From Paraburkholderia bannensis NBRC 103871 (lineage in GTDB: Bacteria > Pseudomonadota > Gammaproteobacteria > Burkholderiales > Burkholderiaceae): a stretch of DNA of 64,000 nt. The translations under genes were made by a program, and so were the position numbers. Positions 62,356 through 64,000 of the stretch are shown piece after piece; position 1 is the stretch's first letter, and each line of letters opens with the position of its first letter. The stretch spans positions 54,614 through 118,613 of the forward strand of contig NZ_BAYA01000028.1 of assembly GCF_000685015.1 (NCBI RefSeq), written 5' to 3'. The notes under the pieces were generated by a model. That model did not search any database. It saw only the letters and a program-made list of their open reading frames with translations, and was not told the origin of the DNA.

Positions 62356-63159
62356 TTAGCCCGCGGTGTAGCCGCCGTCGGCATAGAGGGTGTGACCGGT
62401 GTGGAAATCGGAGGCCCGCGAGCACAGGAACAGCAAGGGGCCCGCCAGATCTTCAGGTTCGCCAAGGCGGCCGAGCGGCACGCGCGAGAGAAAGTCGGCG
62501 CGCACCTGATTGGCTTTCTCGGTGTCCTCGAACATCCACGCGGTCAGTGGCGAGCGAAAAACGGTCGGGGCAATGGCATTCACGGTGATACCGTATTTGC
62601 CCCATTCACATCCCAGGGCGCGCGTGAGGCCATCCGTTGCGGCCTTGGACGCGCAGTAGGCCGAGTATCCAGCAGGGTGCCCAAGCTTGCCGCGTGCCGA
62701 AGAAACCAGCACGACCTTGCCGGGCGTTCCTTGCCGGATGACCCGTTGTCCAAACGCCCGCGACAGGAGCCAGGCACCCGTGATATTCCCGTGCATCACC
62801 GAGTCGAAGCGATCCGGCGACATCTCGATGATCGGGCAGGGATCATTCACCCCCGACCCAACGACGAGGATGTCCAGGGCGCCAAACGCGGTCAGCCCGG
62901 CGTCCATGATGGCGTCGCAATCGCTTTCCGTCGCAGGCCGCTGCACGATCGTCGTGACTTCGGCGCCAAGCTCCCGGCATTCCAGCGCGGTGACGTTGAG
63001 CGCCTTTTCATTACCCGCGGCGAGGACAAGCCTCGCGCCCGCCGCCGCGAGCACATGTGCCGCGAGTTTGCCGAACGCGCCGGACGCTCCCGTTACTACC
63101 GCCACCTTGCCACGCACCTCGAACAGCGACCCCGGTGATTTCAGCCAATCAGTCTTCAT
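62356..63159 (-). CDS. SDR-family oxidoreductase
   Basis: 267-residue short-chain dehydrogenase. Cofactor motif VVTGASGAFGKLAA is near residue 21, and catalytic SSARGKLGHPAGYSAYCASKAA near residues 148-168 gives Ser-Tyr-Lys. The usual NNAG is replaced by VGSGVND, a departure from the common pattern. It closes with YADGGYTAG. Start codon overlaps the end of the cupin gene (ATGA). It probably oxidises or reduces a ketone or alcohol intermediate of the leftward arm. Confidence 0.87.
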   Translation of the reverse strand: MKTDWLKSPGSLFEVRGKVAVVTGASGAFGKLAAHVLAAAGARLVLAAGNEKALNVTALECRELGAEVTTIVQRPATESDCDAIMDAGLTAFGALDILVVGSGVNDPCPIIEMSPDRFDSVMHGNITGAWLLSRAFGQRVIRQGTPGKVVLVSSARGKLGHPAGYSAYCASKAATDGLTRALGCEWGKYGITVNAIAPTVFRSPLTAWMFEDTEKANQVRADFLSRVPLGRLGEPEDLAGPLLFLCSRASDFHTGHTLYADGGYTAG

Positions 63160-63503
63160 GTTGCTGCCTCCGCGTAGGGCATCACGACAAGCATCGTGGC
63201 CACGTCATTGCCGTTGTTCCTGACTTCGCGTACTTCATTCGAAGGAATCGCACAGCTATCGAGGGGGCCAAGGACGACCTCCTGCGAGCCGATGCGCACA
63301 GTCACCTCGCCGGCGAGGACAACGTAGACTCTTTCCAGCGCGGCGCTGTCCGGGCCGGCGCCTCCAGCCGGTAGAAAGTGTGAGAGGCCGACCCAGAACG
63401 ACTCCGGGCCACCGGGCGCGAAGCCTTGCAGACGCAGGGAGCGCATTTCGTGATGGTTGGGGGCCTCATAACGCTGGGCCTCGCCGAAGCGGGTGACTTT
63501 CAT
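63156..63503 (-). CDS. Small cupin-domain protein
   Basis: 115-residue single-cupin protein (MKVTRFGEAQRYEAPNHHEM; then LERVYVVLAGEVTVRIG and PSNEVREVRNNGND). The usual His ligands of cupin motif 1 are only partly present, so metal binding is uncertain; a role in binding or isomerising an intermediate is possible. GGAAGG precedes ATG 63503. It lies between the cyclase gene (2 bases away) and the SDR gene (4-base overlap), so it is surely in this operon. Confidence 0.8.
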   Translation of the reverse strand: MKVTRFGEAQRYEAPNHHEMRSLRLQGFAPGGPESFWVGLSHFLPAGGAGPDSAALERVYVVLAGEVTVRIGSQEVVLGPLDSCAIPSNEVREVRNNGNDVATMLVVMPYAEAAT

Positions 63504-63505
63504 GG

Positions 63506-64000
63506 TCAGCCTTCCCCGTTCTCGATGCGGTACGCGCCGCGTTTGTCGACGATCGCAACGAGCCGGACGATGCAACCGTCACCCTGCGTCCAGCGCCACG
63601 GGAACGCCGCGAACGTGACGCGCTTGCCGGTCACCTTGTCGATTTCGCCGCCGACATTCTCGATACCGCAGATACCGGCGCTCAGGATCGCCTGGTGACA
63701 CGGTTCCCATTCGGGGAAATCCTCGATCACCTTGCGGCCGGTTTCGCGCTCGTACTCCGCGTTGACCTGCGGGAGCAGTCCATTCGGCCAGCCCGGGCCA
63801 TGCGGGCCGATCGCCGTGCCAAGCGGATGGTCAAGGGCCTGCGTGTCCGTGCCGATCATCTTGACTTTCTTTTTGGCGAACCATTCACCGGCATCCTTGT
63901 AGAAGCCCGGCGAATACGCGTAGTACATGCGGCTGTCGCTGTAGTGCTTGTGCCAGCCCGTATTGACGATGACGATGTCGCCTTCGCGGATTTCAGAAGG
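63506..64000 (-). CDS. Cyclase-family metal hydrolase, copy 2 (N-terminal part beyond window)
   Basis: C-terminal 164 residues of a second cyclase-family hydrolase; the gene enters from the right edge. The frame is open from base 64000 and includes GDIVIVNTGWHKHYSDS before the internal Met at 63928, matching the fold core. IGTDTQALDHPLGTAIGPHGPG follows, and RVTFAAFPWRWTQGDGCIVR gives the family ending. The metal-site HxGTHxDxPxH is outside the window. It is the most upstream visible gene of the leftward operon. Confidence 0.88.
   Translation of the reverse strand, partial: PSEIREGDIVIVNTGWHKHYSDSRMYYAYSPGFYKDAGEWFAKKKVKMIGTDTQALDHPLGTAIGPHGPGWPNGLLPQVNAEYERETGRKVIEDFPEWEPCHQAILSAGICGIENVGGEIDKVTGKRVTFAAFPWRWTQGDGCIVRLVAIVDKRGAYRIENGEG

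Overview
The window is high-GC DNA with the codon use, GGAGAC-type ribosome binding sites and gene families of a Burkholderiales bacterium, most likely Paraburkholderia, Caballeronia or Burkholderia; the genus is an inference. No rRNA, tRNA, CRISPR array, insertion sequence or phage gene was recognised. It reads as chromosomal or second-chromosome metabolic DNA, rich in catabolic clusters, transporters and LysR regulators.

Region 1 (1-13.5 kb) is mixed: the end of a CysJ-like flavoprotein, a GAF-GGDEF diguanylate cyclase, a LysR/SRPBCC divergent pair, an SDR, monomeric NADP isocitrate dehydrogenase with a clear terminator, an alpha/beta hydrolase, a secreted GH3 glycosidase with a divergent AraC regulator, and a porin.

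Region 2 (13.6-26.7 kb) is a complete quinohemoprotein amine dehydrogenase (QHNDH) system. The structural/maturation operon qhpA-qhpD-qhpC-qhpB runs rightward. The maturation genes qhpF-qhpE-qhpG run leftward behind a sigma54-type activator. Between them lie an aldehyde dehydrogenase and a high-potential iron-sulfur protein (HiPIP). Three -24/-12 promoters (before the porin, the aldehyde dehydrogenase and qhpA) and repeated TGTCTCA/TGAGAC sites suggest one sigma54 regulon for amine uptake, oxidation to aldehyde, aldehyde oxidation and electron transfer.

Region 3 (26.7-46.6 kb) holds a purine nucleoside permease-type lipoprotein; an orphan sugar-binding protein; a LysR-controlled HMG-CoA-lyase/CoA-transferase/MFS operon; a Zur-type box in front of a CobW GTPase and a gamma-carbonic anhydrase, divergent from an EamA transporter with a histidine-rich tail; a Rieske oxygenase with its reductase; an MHYT membrane protein; a COG4705-type membrane protein; a methyltransferase; and a MarR/CynX-type MFS pair.

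Region 4 (45.7-64 kb) is a large catabolic locus of two convergent operons led by a NodD-like LysR regulator. The rightward arm encodes an extradiol-type VOC dioxygenase, FAD monooxygenase, BKACE, C-C hydrolase, cyclase-family hydrolase, aromatic-uptake outer membrane protein and EthD protein. The leftward arm encodes a second cyclase (cut by the window edge), cupin, SDR, 3-hydroxyacyl-CoA-type dehydrogenase, a second BKACE, a Liv-type ABC importer with fused ATPases, a porin and a PhlG-like C-C hydrolase. Together they look like a pathway for a C-acylated polyhydroxy-aromatic such as an acylphloroglucinol or flavonoid. The substrate is an inference, and this is the best candidate here for an undescribed system.
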